This document shows positions 1-11,678 of a stretch of 64,000 bases of DNA, one piece after another. Every line of letters begins with the position of its first letter. Position 1 is the stretch's first letter. The position numbers and the translations under genes were made by a program. The stretch covers positions 29,063,118 to 29,127,117 of the forward strand of contig OX442314.1 in NCBI GenBank assembly GCA_949358305.1, in the 5' to 3' direction. A model generated the notes under the pieces. The model searched no databases, had not been told where the DNA came from, and worked only from the letters and a program-made list of their open reading frames with translations. Origin of the DNA: Strigamia acuminata. Its lineage: Eukaryota > Arthropoda > Chilopoda > Geophilomorpha > Linotaeniidae.

Positions 1-883
1 AATATTATAAAGTTAAATCAAATCAAAACAAAATACAAATATTGAATATAATACTTAAAATAGATAACACAAAATAGAATGAAATAAAATACAATAAAAT
101 AACTCATTAAAGGGAAAGTGAAAGAAATTATAAAATGATGAAAATAACACGTGTAAAACGGTCAGTTTTCACAATATTCATTCTAATTTTCAAAAGAATT
201 TTACGTCAATAATTACTTGTGCAGTAAACAACTTCAGGTCTCACGTCAGGTGAGTGCGCTGAATTTTATTCCTTGCTCCTTCAAGTTCTTCTGTATATTA
301 CTTGACCAATTGCACGAGCCGTTCTTGTTCCTACATGAGGCATATATGTTGGTGTACTTGTGGTTAGGTATGATTAGTAGTAAGTGAAATACGCCACACC
401 ACACACTTTAGGCCAGTACAGCGCAGATTTGGCCCGGACTGCCGGTAAATCTCGTTTTTACCAGCACATTTCAATGAGAAATCAAACAAAAGAAGCTTTA
501 AAAACGAATTTAGATGCCCAAAATGTTAGAAATTGGCCTAAATATCTCTAAACTCACACAAAGTTTAATAATAACTGTCAGAAAATCTATAAAACTCAAA
601 TTTCTGGTCCAAATTTGTCACCTATACCAACATGCCATTATAAGCTTTGCAACTTTATAAATTCTCAGAAATTGGTAAGTGACTTACTGTAAGTGACTGT
701 CAAATATTTTTTAATTAATTCCAATTTTTTAAGAATATTGACAATTTTAATTACCAGTAGTAACTGATATATAAAATTATATTTTAAGGTCTGTTCTTCA
801 TTCTTGTCAACTCTGACAGGTGTGTTCTCTCCTGTCACTGGTCATCAACTGAGCCCATTCAACTGAGTTCTACATTTGCAATT
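1..883. other. Upstream spacer of the channel array, no gene seen
   Basis: AT-rich sequence without a recognisable exon. A TATA-like run (gatatataaaatt) lies near 765-777, about 115 bp before the copy A start codon. It does not match the conserved promoter block of copies B-G. A segment near 420-470 resembles the small hAT-type element at 4796-4920. Confidence 0.5.
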
Positions 884-2198
884 ATGCTGCAATCAAAGTG
901 GTACCGAGTTAAACTTCAACGAAAAGTATTCACACGAAAACGGAGCAAGAAAACAAAAGTCAGACCGGTCAAACCCGAAAACCAAGACAAGAAGATCGAT
1001 TTTTTGGGACTGAACAAATTGTTTGATCAATCACACAGTGCATTTTTTAAATTTGTTTGGTGTCTAATCGTCGTGTCATGCTTCACTAGCTGTTTCATTC
1101 AAATCTATATCCGAGTGAGCTACAACTTGGATGGGGCAATTACACTGGAAGTTGAGTCAAGACCACAATCATCGTTTTTATTTCCATCGATCACCATCTG
1201 CAGCATGCATTTGTATTTCCTGTTAGTGCAATTTCAATTTGATACCGCGAGTGTGGTTGGAATTAAAAACCCAGACGCTCTCAAGTTATTCAACACCAAC
1301 ATTGACGGATTGTGGACTACACTGGGTAAAATAAATCCAAAGGACTTTCGCGTAACGAGAGTGGTAAGTATAAGTACGATATTTGTAGTAATAAATGATT
1401 ATCCGGCATTCAAAGCCTACTAAAAACGTGATAAAATGTGCTCCGAATTCTTATGTTCTCATCCATTCGATCATTGATTTTGCTAGAACAGGGTTTCAAA
1501 ATAATTCAGAACTTGTTTCAAAGTCAATAATTAAGATTCTAGAGTGGTCAGCCCAGTAATCAGACCTCAATCTAATTGAGCCGCTACGACAGTACTGTAC
1601 CTCTAAATGACACTGGAGATAATAAAACCAAAAATTACAAATTATCTTGCTAGTGAAAACGCCGACCTAAAGGTGGAAACACAAGGAAGCGGGTAAAATT
1701 CCAAAGCTTGCTTTTACTTGAAAAAGCGGCTAAAAACTCGCCCGCTTGAGCAAACACAAGCTTGCGTTTTTATTCGAAGCTTTGTTTTGAAGCGAGCTTG
1801 TACTCACCCGCTCCGATCAAACTGAGTTTGATTTACCAGCTTCAAGCTTGCTGGTGTTTTGGTCATGTGACTTTGACAGCCAATCAGAATCGTGAGGAAA
1901 TTCTTGGAGGAGATTTTGGCGGGAATTTCTGGCTAGCTATAGCTACCTAGCTAGCTTGAGTTTGCCAGTTAAGCTGGTAAGCCAAAAGCGGGTCAAGTGA
2001 GCTTGTAAATGACTCCTTCTTTAAACTTGTACTAGCAAGCTTTGGAATTTTACCCGCTCCCCTGTGTTTTCACCTTTAGACGTCATTTCATTAAACTATA
2101 TTTTCTATTTTACCAGGTGAACTACGTACCACTTTCCGAGAACGTGACAACTAAGCATACGAAAACAATAATTGGGGATTGTGTGACACTTACTCCAG
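884..2198 (+). pseudogene. DEG/ENaC channel copy A, 5' part only (exons 1-2)
   Basis: Exon 1 is 884-1363 (160 codons, donor gtaagt). Exon 2 is 2117-2198 (acceptor ttaccag, donor gtaatg, phase 1 like every other copy). Exon 1 encodes a basic cytosolic N terminus, the LGLNKL segment that aligns with the DEG/ENaC HG motif, a first membrane helix (KFVWCLIVVSCF...) and the family signature FPSITICS. Exon 2 carries the conserved GDC. Exons for the extracellular core, second membrane helix and stop are absent before the next gene starts at 2914. No reading-frame damage is visible, so this is either a truncated copy or an alternative 5' end for gene B: its phase-1 donor would join B exon 3 at 5005 in frame. 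It resembles copy F most. Both cysteines of one expected disulfide are missing. Confidence 0.7.
1666..2079. mobile_element. MITE in intron 1 of copy A
   Basis: A 414-bp element with about 45-bp imperfect terminal inverted repeats starting CTAAAGGTG and ending CACCTTTAG. There is no coding capacity. A TA target duplication is possible but not certain. A partial copy of the same family, in inverted orientation, lies at 23412-23545. Confidence 0.75.
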
Positions 2199-2223
2199 GT
2201 AATGGTTTTCATTGTATTTAATT

Positions 2224-2439
2224 CACGGGTTCCACCAGGTGGCGCTCGGGTGTGCTTACAGTTTCCCTTAATTCATACTTCCAGTCCACAGCTCTTAAAA
2301 ATGAGTCTTTTTTATTTTATTTTTTTATAATGTGTAGTATGACCTGTTCTAGGCTTGACGAAGCCCAAATTTTAATTTGTTTTTATGCTTAATTAATTTT
2401 GGGAAAAAACATACAAAATTACTCAAACCGGAAGTTGAA

Positions 2440-2465
<26 letters not shown>
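2224..2465 (+). repeat. Dispersed SINE-like repeat with (CA)n tail
   Basis: About 240 bp beginning CACGGGTTCC and ending in a pure CA microsatellite (2441-2465). The same sequence occurs in inverse orientation at 34306-34545 with a short TG-rich end, so it is a dispersed repeat. A CA-rich 3' tail suggests a SINE, but no tRNA-like promoter was recognised. Confidence 0.6.
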
Positions 2466-2470
<5 letters not shown>

Positions 2471-2684
2471 TTCAAGTCAAGTTAAATAAAAGCCTTTAAA
2501 AACAAAACCGATCGTGACTTTTGGCCCACGCTGTACAATAGTGATTTGCATTGGTTGATGCAGACACAACAATTATCACTTCTCTATTCTGAATTTTATA
2601 TACATGGTCATGGAAAAAGTTGACTCAAAAATCGATTAAAAGAATTGATCATATGAGCACAAAAAATTAATGTTATAAAAGTAC

Positions 2685-2691
2685 TATAAAA
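2685..2691 (+). promoter_or_regulatory. TATA box of channel gene B
   Basis: TATAAAA lies 229 bp before the ATG, inside a block (about 2650-2715) that is nearly identical upstream of genes C, D, E and G and recognisable in F. The constant distance of 225-231 bp in five of six genes supports a core promoter. Confidence 0.55.
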
Positions 2692-2913
2692 CTTGCTGAT
2701 TTATGCAATAATAAAATTATGTTTATATTGTCATGGTTTTGTACATGAATAAGAGGAATCAATTAGCACTAAATCAACGTTTATGACAGTTTGTTGAACA
2801 GTGTCTTCCGCTTGCTCTTAACGTTGCATCTTAATTTGTAATTTATGACTTGTTGACAAAAACTGAACCTATTTGCCATTTCTAAAAGTGTACTCCACTA
2901 CGCTGCAACTAAA

Positions 2914-5886
2914 ATGGTTCGTCAAGGAAAATTATTTACTCGCACATGCAACGTGAGACGACAAGTCAGACCAAAAAAAGTCAGGTATGGAAAACAACCT
3001 ATTCAAAGACTTCAAACTGATTTTTTAGGATTGAACAAATTGTGTGATCAATCACACAGTGTATTTTTGAAATTGGTTTGGTTTCTACTTGTCGTGGCTT
3101 GCTTCACTGCTTGTTTGGTACAAATTTACGCGCGTGTAATCGATTTCTTAGATGGGCCAATTACGCAGGAAGTAGAATTTCGACCACAAACATCTTTTTT
3201 ATTTCCTTCGGTCACTATATGCAATTTGCATATGCGTAATCTAATGAGTGATATAAGATATAACCGAAACTCTATGGACAATAAGACACGTAACTTAATC
3301 AACAGCGATGTCGACGAATTATGGACTACATTAGGTAGAATAAATCTCGACCGCTTTTGCGCCGTAAGTAAAATTAAAGTGCATTTTCATAAGTGTTGGC
3401 AACAAAATCAGTAACAGTTTAATCCAATTATTTATATCTCAGAAAACAGCACACTTGGTCGGATGTGGTAAACAACTTTTTGAGATAATGACAGCAAACC
3501 CTGTTAATACAGTAGCTGGAAATTGTATGGTGTTTAATCTGAGTAATACCAAAATTAAATCAAATTCTTGTGAATGTTAATGTGACAAAGATTCTACAGG
3601 CTAGTTAGTATATTTCATGTGTATTGCCCGAAACAATCGCCACTCTTCAATCAGACCGATAGCAAATTTTTTTCACCCGAGTGCTGGTGACACACTACGC
3701 GTTTTGCGACGCGATTCGCGCCGTGAAGCGATTTTGACGTCACGAAAAATGACGTCACATCCGGTTTTAATCGCGTGGCTGTACTTTTGCGGCGCGATTT
3801 TGATAGTACATGCACCATGTACTATTTTGGTCGGCGATTTCGATCGCAGCCAATCCGGTGAGACCAGGTCTCACCTGATTGGCTGTAATCAAAATAAAAA
3901 TAATTCCGGTTTTTTTAAAAATAAAAACGTTGCCCTCATGTTTCCCACATTTTGCATTGGCAGTATTAAGCCTAATATTAGGCCTAATACAGAGATCAGC
4001 ATCGGGTACCCGTACCCGTAACCGTAACCGTACCCGCCCGTACCCTACGGGTACGGGCGGGTAACGGTTACAGATCTCCCGAGACTAACGGTTACGCGTC
4101 GGGTACGTTTTTTCGACGTTCGCAACGTGGTGCTAACATCGTACTTTATACTATAAAAATGTTAGCGCCATGTTGCGAATTATCACAACACCATAGACCA
4201 CACGTCACACGACAACACGAACACGTCTAACTCGAACACGAAACGAACCGAATCGACGTGATTGCGATCGGGTATGGGTATGGGTAGGGTAGGGTAAATA
4301 TACGGGTACGGTTAGGTTAGGGTAGGGTAGGGTAGGGTATGGGTAGGAAATTTTAAGGGGGGGGCGGGTAAAGGGCGGGTAACGGGTAGAATTTTTACGA
4401 CAATGCTGATCTCTGGCCTAATATTGCTAAAAATAAGGTAAACAAATAAAAACAGTTTGGTACTATGCTGTGATTTACTTCTAATAATGAGTTTATTGTT
4501 GTTTATTTTCTTTATTTTAGCATTATTAGGCCTAACATTAGGCTTAATACTGCTAAATAACATCTGGAATTAGATAATCCTTTCCGCAGATGTCGATAAA
4601 AATAAGAAACTGGAGATTGTTGTGTTCCTAAAATCAGCAGTTGTCAGCTATTTTCATTTGCATCGCATCGCATTGCACCTAGTGTGTCATACCTGGCGAA
4701 ATAGCTGGGCGATTCGCCTAGCGATGCTATCGCCTGTCACGTGGTCGCGGCGCGAATCGCGTTGCAAAACGCCTAGTGTGTCACCAGCATAACGACAGGG
4801 CTGGACTGGGAACAAATTTATTGCCGGTAAATCTGGGTGTCCGGGCCACAATTAATGAAGTCGGGACAGGCCACAGCAGGCCGCGACAGACCACAGCGGC
4901 CACGGGCCAATCCAGCACTGCCTAACGATCCTGTAGAAACATGTTCGCAATAACGTTTATACAGTAGTCAGGAATTCGATTAAATAGCAATTATACGATT
5001 GCAGATAAGAAAATGGAGTACAAAGGTCCATTCACTTTTCTTAGTTTGGGCTGGAAAACCGTTGACACTCCCTATTCAGCACCAAATATCTTTGTAAGGT
5101 TAAAAGAAAATAAAAATCAGAAAATGAAATATAAAATGTCACATTCACCTTGCAGTTTTCTCTCCATGGTGATGCATTCCGGCATGTCTATGACGGCCTT
5201 CTAGTATCTGAAGTAGCCAAAGTCAATTTTCATACACACTACCGAATATATGAAAAAGAGGTGCAGTAACACAATTAAAAAATAAACGAATGCTTTCCAA
5301 TATGAATCCAAATTTTAGTTTAAGAATTTGAATTTACCTCGCAATCCCTGTGCACCAGCAGAAGAAGTTACAAGCTGCATAACTAATTGCTTAGACAAAT
5401 TATTAGAAGAGAAGTTAACTTGTAGGTAAGATTCCGATGCATGTAGGTTAGAACTGTTTCATCCGGATGTGGATGTAATCTCTCACTTTCTTTGCCAGAT
5501 TACCTTTTTTCAATTCCACGCTACCACGGTGCACCAGTTTTAATGAAATGAAGGAAGCATTTTCGGTTGGTTGGGAAGCAGCAATCAACATGGTCGAAAA
5601 TGTTAAACCTTGTCACTGTAAGCGTAAATGTAACGAGATCAAATACACATTGAATATGGAAACGCAAAAAAAAATTGATAAATCATACATATGGTTGTTT
5701 TTCCGTTATTCAGCGGAAACACACGAAACGATTACAGAGCGACAAATTTTCTCGCTTTCAGCTTTGTTCAGTGAAATTGGTGGAACCCTCGGTCTATACC
5801 TTGGCATCAGCATTTTCACAATTGTTGATCTCTTTAGCTTTCTTGCCCGACTTTCAATTTCCAAGTTTAAACGCTTTCTAAAATGA
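2914..5886 (+). CDS. DEG/ENaC-family sodium channel, copy B
   Basis: Exons 2914-3363, 3443-3542, 5005-5093, 5156-5260, 5319-5425 and 5499-5886 join in frame to a 412-residue protein. It should form a trimeric plasma-membrane cation channel, as the family does. Seen in order: basic N terminus; LG at residues 38-39 where the family has HG; first membrane helix about 54-75; FPSVTIC with Cys103; GNC with Cys178; a Cys-rich loop in exons 5-6 ending CHCKRKCNEIKYT; SEIGGTLGLYLGIS; second membrane helix; and a cytosolic tail of about 12 residues. ASICs are about 510-530 residues, so the finger/thumb region is reduced. The donor after exon 4 is a weak gtgcag, conserved in copies C-E. AATAAA lies at 5967. 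Intron 2 is enlarged by nested transposons. The ligand cannot be inferred. Confidence 0.88.
3682..4789. mobile_element. TIR element in intron 2 of gene B (outer element)
   Basis: Terminal inverted repeats of about 40 bp start TGCTGGTGACACACTA and end TAGTGTGTCACCAGCA, with two or three mismatches. There is no transposase. It sits inside the left target duplication of the element at 4796-4920 and is itself interrupted at 3990-4415. Copy C, which lacks it, reads straight through this site. Confidence 0.8.
3990..4415. mobile_element. Nested hAT-type MITE with 8-bp TSD
   Basis: A 426-bp element starting CAGAGATCAGCAT and ending ATGCTGATCTCTG, flanked on both sides by the exact 8-bp duplication GCCTAATA (3982-3989 and 4416-4423). 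The interior consists of GGGTAC/GGGTA-like repeats. CAG...CTG ends and an 8-bp TSD point to hAT mobilisation. Confidence 0.85.
4796..4920. mobile_element. Short hAT-type element
   Basis: A 125-bp element, CAGGGCTGGACTGG...CCAATCCAGCACTG. The right target duplication CCTAACGA (4921-4928) is intact. The left copy reads CATAACGA because the element at 3682-4789 later inserted into it. The interior is GC-rich (ccacagcaggcc type). Confidence 0.75.
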
Positions 5887-6242
5887 TTAATACGGCTAAG
5901 TTAAGCTTTCAGTAAGCCGCATCACATCAAGATCAATCTCACCACTACCATATTAGGAATGATAAAAATAAAACCTCTAGTAGGGTTTAATACATATTGA
6001 GGTTTGAATGTAAATGGGTTTTCTTTTGGATAGAACGACTCCTCCACCAGCACTTGGCTTCTTCACGCATCAGAAAAGAGTCCCAAAAACTATTCAATTA
6101 ATTGAAAAAGAGCACTTTAGAGCACTCCTATACTATCAATTAATGGATTGTATTGTGTATAATTCAAGGTACAATCATATATGCAAACATTATCTAAAAT
6201 TGTAATTCTCACATGTCATTTGTCCGTATATATTTACTAATG
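5887..6242. other. 3' flank of gene B
   Basis: Contains the AATAAA of gene B (5967-5972) and sequence that is also found 3' of genes D and E. No further gene seen. Confidence 0.5.
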
Positions 6243-7349
6243 GCATAGAGTAAGGGATAGAAAGAGTCGGCACTCTCCCGTTTTTGGCGCAATCAGGCCA
6301 CGCCTCCAATCGACACTAGCGCTCGCAGTGGTGGAGCTGCTACGAACAGCTTCAGATCAATGTGCGACTATTGCGATTATTGCAATTATTGGCCAAATTG
6401 ACATAATTGGACAATGACATCTCTAAAGAGCAATGGGCATTATTGCAGTGCCTACAACTCATCAGTATTTGAATAAAAAATCATTAATTTTGGCCAATTT
6501 GAATTGAAAATCATTAATTTTGACAAATATGGATTAAAAATAATCAGTTTTTGATCAGAATAGAGCAAAAGTTAGCAGTTTTTGATGAGAATTGAGCAAA
6601 ATTCAGCAGTTTTTGATCAGAATTGAGCAAAATTCAGCAGTTTTTGACCAATTTTGATCAAAATTTATCAGCTTTTGACCAATTTTGATCAAAATTTATC
6701 AGCTTTTGACCAATTTTGATCAAAATTTATCAAGTTTCGACCAATTTAAGCCAAAATTCATTATTTTATGACCAATTTGGTTCAAAATTCATTATTTTAT
6801 TACTAATTTCGTTCAAAATTCATTGTTTTATTACTAATTTGGTCTAAAATTCATCATTTTATGACCAAAACAGCTAAAAGAAATTCATCAGACTTCACTG
6901 AAATGGAGTGAAGTTCACTCCATTTTTTACCAAAATAAAGCCAAATTAGTTTGCTTGGATTCTGTTGTTGTACCTCTTTTAATTAAATATTACTCATTAC
7001 CTATTTTAACCTATTCAACTTATTTTAACTACATGTGTAAACAGATGATATTAAAACTTGAGTCCATTATATCTGTCTCTCAACATATTTCTGTTCTGGA
7101 ATAAAATAAAATTGTTATTTTTAATAAATATCTTAAAAATAACATAAAACCTTAATTTTTCTAATGGATATTTGGACATTTACGGCTCAAATACCCTGCT
7201 AGCTAGTAGCTGAGCCACACAATCAGCAGCTCAACCACACGAGGGCGCCACCGTCAATATGACGTTTCTGACGCAACAATGATTGCACTACCGGTAACTA
7301 CAAAGGTTCCGACAAAGAGTGCCGACTCTTTCTATCCCTTACTCTATGC
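6243..7349. mobile_element. MITE with 36-bp terminal inverted repeats
   Basis: Ends are GCATAGAGTAAGGGATAGAA and its reverse complement; inverted identity extends to about 36 bp. The orthologous position 3' of genes D and E lacks it. The flanks (tactaatgg / tgctaatgg) suggest a duplication of about 8-9 bp that has diverged. The interior (about 6470-6890) is a degenerate AT-rich tandem repeat based on tttgaccaattttgatcaaa. No ORF. Confidence 0.8.
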
Positions 7350-8500
7350 TAATGGGTACCTATCCTAATTGGGCAGTTTAATGCATTTTATTCAACTAGA
7401 TGAGAGGATCATTTTGATGGTTATTTGAATAAATTTCCTACTGTACCGGTAGTTACACAATAGAAATTTTATGCCATTTTTTTAAACTTGTACTTTTCAG
7501 TTAAATATTCTCAAATTGTATGTCTTTGTTCGTATGTTTCTGCATAATACAATGTAGGAAGTAAAGTTAATGAAATAAATGAATTAAATGATTCATTATT
7601 GAACGCGCCTGAGTATCCAGATCCTGTTGATCAGGATTTTTAGAATTCCTGTATCCATGGATCTCATTGGAGATTAGATTAGATTAAAGATGATGATGAG
7701 ATGAAGAAATCAAAGATGGACGACCATTAATGATTGTGTAGTTTAAATCTGTGTCTTTTATTCAAGAGTTCACTAGATGGCGCTGTCAATCAAATATCAC
7801 AATACAGTCTGGCAAAACAATTACGTTTATTGTAAAGTGGTCTTGAGAAGTAACCGTTTCTATCTAACTTTAATCAGGATCGATCCCAAATCGACGTCAT
7901 ACGACTTATCTCGACTCATAATCAATTTTACAAAGAAATGATCAAATATTTATTTGAATTTGTATCAACACTTTCTATGACATTACAAACTGGACAGAAT
8001 ATCAATATTCCACATGTCTTTCCTGGTCAGGTTGTGGTAATCCCAAATTACCATAAATAAAAGGAATATCCTTAATGTTGTAATTTAATAATAAAATATT
8101 AAAGTAATCAAAGAGGGATCACAGGATGTAGCCCCTATGATTTTGGTGAGAACAGGAAAAATCTGGGCTACAGGAAATGCTACATCCTGTTAGCAAGGAG
8201 GATAATCCTCAGATTGCAACCAACACTTGAACCAGCAACAACTTGAAAAACACAGTGTAAAAACTGGCGTTTTAAAGGGACGCGCCAATTGGAGGGAATT
8301 GCAGGTGGCGCCATGTTTGGCCACCAGAGGGTCACTTCGGTGACCCACTATGTAAACGGGTTGTTCTATTTTCAATGTATAAAGGGGGAACGAAATGATA
8401 AATTAGCATATCCTGTTTAATAAAATACTCACTGTTCAATGTAACCCCTGTGCGTACCCGTGCTTCTTTTTCCAATCTCCAAATTCAGTTTAAATCCTGT
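7350..8500. other. Spacer, no gene seen
   Basis: The first 250 bp match the 3' flank of copies D and E. The remainder is AT-rich without a recognisable exon, RNA or clear repeat. Confidence 0.4.
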
Positions 8501-8508
8501 GCCATCGG

Positions 8509-9491
8509 CAGTGTTGTATCAAACGCAAACTATTAGTTCGCGTTCGCAAACTAAGTTCGTTAGTTCGCGAACGAAGATCGCAAACTAGTTCACTTTTCTA
8601 AGTGAACAAAAAAAACAAACTTAGTTCGTTTTTTAAAGCGAACGTGAACGAAGTTCGCGTTCACTTTGGGGCCCGACTACCGGTAATTGTCGGACGTTAG
8701 CTGTCGATTGTCGGCCGGACGTTTTTGCCTCTCGCGCCCGTCAACCGTCGATTGGCGGGCGTTAGCCGTCGATTGGCGGGTGTTAGCTGTCGATTGTTGG
8801 CCGGACCTTTTCGCCTCTCGCGCCCGTCGATTGTCGATTGTTGGCCGGACGTTTTCGGCTTTATTTACTTTATTTACAGAATAAAAGCATTTGAAAATTT
8901 TATTACACTTGTGTTTCTAGTTTTATTACACTTGTGTTTCTAGTTTTATTACACTTGTGTTTCTAGTTTTATTACACTTGTGTTTCTAGTTTTATTACAC
9001 TTGTGTTTCTAGTTTTATTACACTTGTGTTTCTAGTTTTATTACACTTGTGTTTGCAGTGACTTTTAATTTTTTAATACTAGTGTAATAAAATTTTAAAA
9101 TACATTTATTCTGTAAATAACACTTTTTTAATTAACATAACATTATTTTATTTACAAATTATAATAAAAATCATCAAACCAAATCATCAAATAAAATAAC
9201 ATTAAACATTAAACGACGGGCACGAGAGCCGAAAACGTCCGGCCAACAATCGACAATCGACGGGCGCGAGAGGCGAAAACGTCCGGCCGACGTTTTATGT
9301 GACAGCCAATCAGAAAATTTTGAAAATTTTGAAAAGTGAACTGAACTATTGGTTCAAGTTTGCGAACTAGAACTTAGTTCACTTTGAAAAATTTTTTAGT
9401 GAACGAGAACTAGAACTAGTTCAGTAAGTTCACACGGTGATGAACGCGAACTTGAACTAGTTCGCGATTTGGTGAACGAGATACAACACTG
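8509..9491. mobile_element. hAT-type non-autonomous element, 983 bp, exact 8-bp TSD
   Basis: Ends are CAGTGTTGTATC and GATACAACACTG, flanked by identical 8-bp duplications GCCATCGG (8501-8508 and 9492-9499). The subterminal regions are strongly self-complementary around gttcgcgaac/gaactagttc motifs. There is no transposase. A solitary right end of this family lies at about 36790-36952. Confidence 0.93.
8897..9058. repeat. 23-bp tandem repeat inside the hAT element
   Basis: About seven near-perfect copies of ttttattacacttgtgttt plus ctag, located centrally in the element at 8509-9491. Confidence 0.9.
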
Positions 9492-9499
9492 GCCATCGG

Positions 9500-10054
9500 T
9501 GACCTAAGGTAATTTCGAACAATTCCAAATGCAAAATCGAGTTGCTAACAAAACACACTGCAACTTTACCATTGAAACTTGTATTGCATTTGAATTATTA
9601 TAATTTGTGGTGATCTCAAAATGTTTCACCACTTAGGAGATAAATTTATTTGTCTCTTAATTAATTTGGCTTGGCACAGCCAAGTCAGATCATGTGACCG
9701 AGGGGAGTAAACTTCCCTAGGCACCATCTCACCCCAGGTTGTCTGGGGTGAAAACGGTAATTAACTGTTATGGTGCAACAAATCCTTTGTTGCACCAAAT
9801 TGCACCAAGTTGCACTAATTGCGTAGGTTATCTGCGCAATTTTGAAGTGTGCCAGGCTCGCGCCCGCGCTTCGAACGGCACTCTAACATGGTGTAACACT
9901 AACATGCCTAAAGAAGTTTATCTTCAAAAACTTGTTCATTTTGTTGAAAGAGATCACATTATAGTGCTCCAACTACTAATTGTGCTGATATTTTTATAGA
10001 TAGCCCTGTTCAATGAATTCCCAAAGTAACATATTTTTAAGTGTTTGTATTCTA
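9500..10054. other. Spacer, no gene seen
   Basis: An ORF at 9739-9999 lacks recognisable domains or splice context. A short inverted segment (tggtgcaacaaatcctttgttgcacca) lies at about 9770-9796. Nothing else can be supported. Confidence 0.4.
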
Positions 10055-10056
10055 TA

Positions 10057-11676
10057 CTAGTCGAAAGCATAAGTTTGGAAACATCAATAATTCCAAAAAA
10101 TATTTTTTCTTTCACCTTTGTTGTGTGGAAATAAATGATTTACAAATATGACGAGTTAATACACATTGTTGCCCTTTTATTCAGCTTCAAAACAAAGTGT
10201 TTGAACTAAAAAAAAAATAAAAAATGAGAGAGAAATGATGATTTTTCTTCATCTGTTCCGAAGCAAAAATATGGAAATATGTGTTCTCTGTTGCAAAAGT
10301 TTAGAAACTTGACGATTACACATGACGTAGAAGCATTTACATAGTCAAATCAGATAACTAGTCACGTGATTGTAAAATAAAATCACTTAAGATCAAACAT
10401 GGTGTTAAATGCGGATGAAAAACAAATTTTAGTGAACATGCGAGCTAAGAAGAAAACTCATGACTGAAATTGCTAACTTTTTGAAGATGCCCCCATCATG
10501 CATCAACAAATGCTTGTAAATGTGTAAAAGAAGATGGTGGAAAGGTCAAATCGGCTAGAAAACGTTCTGGAAGACCCCTAAAATCTACAGAATGCAAGAT
10601 TCAGATCCTCAAAACACTTGTCAGGAATCATCCAAAGCTCTCTGTCAATGAATAACACATTAAATGGCAACTTGAACCAGGTATAACAGTCCCAAAAGAC
10701 ATTGTTCTATGGAAACTTAAAAGTATGGGCTACAGATCCGGAGTTCCAGGATGCAAATCATACATGAACAACAAACAAATTCGTAAGTGGCATGCACGAG
10801 CCACGGAAATGTGAAATTCGGTTATTTTCTTCGATAATTCTAAGTTCAACTTGTCATTTGGGGATGAGGAAGTCCATGTTTAACGATGAAAAGGCAAAGA
10901 AAATAATTCAAAATGTCTGAACACCGCTGTGAAGTTTCCCCTCAGCCTAATGATCTGAGTTTGCATATCCTCCAAAGGCCCAGGACAGTTAACATTCATA
11001 GAAGGAACTGTGAATGCTGGGAAATATCAACAGATTCTCAAGGAAAGTCTATTGCCATCAAAGAGAGTTTTATTTGGGCCAACAAGTAACCTTCATGCAA
11101 GATGGAGCACCCTTCCATATGGCCAAGACCATAATGAAATGGTTTTAAACAAAAAAAAATCACTTTTCCTTGGTCAGGTAACTCACCAGATATGAATTTG
11201 ATGAAAAATATTTAGCTGCTGATGAAGAAACGATTAAGAGCTCACAAACCCAGAAATGAAAGCTGCAATAACACAAGTGTGGGAATCAATCACCAAAGAG
11301 GATGACAAAAACTGACATCATCAATGGCGAGAAGGATTGCTGCAGTGATTAGGAGAAAGCGCCATCCTACCAAATACTGAGGTAAAAGTCATTTATAATG
11401 GTGGTTTTAATTTTTTTACTTCAAGTTTCTAAACTTTTGCAACAGGGAGCACATATTTCCATATTTTTGCTTCGGAACAGATGAAGAAAAATCATCATTT
11501 CTCTCTCATTTTTTATTTTTTTTTTAGTTCAAACACTTTGTTTTGAAGCTGAATAAAAGGGCAACAATGTGTATTAACTCGTCATATTTGTCAATCATTT
11601 ATTTCCACACAACAAAGGTGAAAGAAAAAATATTTTTTGGAATTATTGATGTTTCCAAACTTATGCTTTCCACTAG
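10057..11676 (+). mobile_element. Tc1/mariner element with 256-bp inverted repeats
   Basis: TA target duplication (10055-10056 and 11677-11678). The terminal inverted repeats, 10057-10312 and 11421-11676, are equal in length and nearly identical. They enclose a degenerate Tc1-type transposase. IR-length repeats of this size with a TA duplication are typical of some Tc1-group elements. It is full length but coding-dead. Confidence 0.92.
10399..11380 (+). pseudogene. Tc1-type transposase, degenerate
   Basis: Conceptual reading from the ATG at 10399 through several frameshifts and stops shows the Tc1 order: a helix-turn-helix region, a GRP-like RSGRP segment, FSDESKFNL with GDEEVHVWRRKG, QDGAPFHMAKTIMKWF, and a terminal PTKY followed by TGA at 11378-11380. 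At least five disabling changes prevent production of a transposase. Confidence 0.85.
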
Positions 11677-11678
11677 TA

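Noticed and set aside
3589-3680. Block conserved among B-E after exon 2 (ttctacaggctagt...gtgtattgcc) as an additional exon
   Set aside because: In the required phase it opens with a stop codon (A-GC TAG), and exon 2 joins the next exon (5005 in B) directly in frame in all six genes. It is conserved only because the copies are recent duplicates.
4260-4345. gggta/ggtaggg repeats as an interstitial telomere
   Set aside because: The unit is variable (ggtagg, gggtat, gggtac) and lies within a 426-bp hAT-type element with an exact TSD.
8897-9058. Regular 23-bp repeats as a possible CRISPR array
   Set aside because: No unique spacers, head-to-tail units inside a hAT element in an animal genome.
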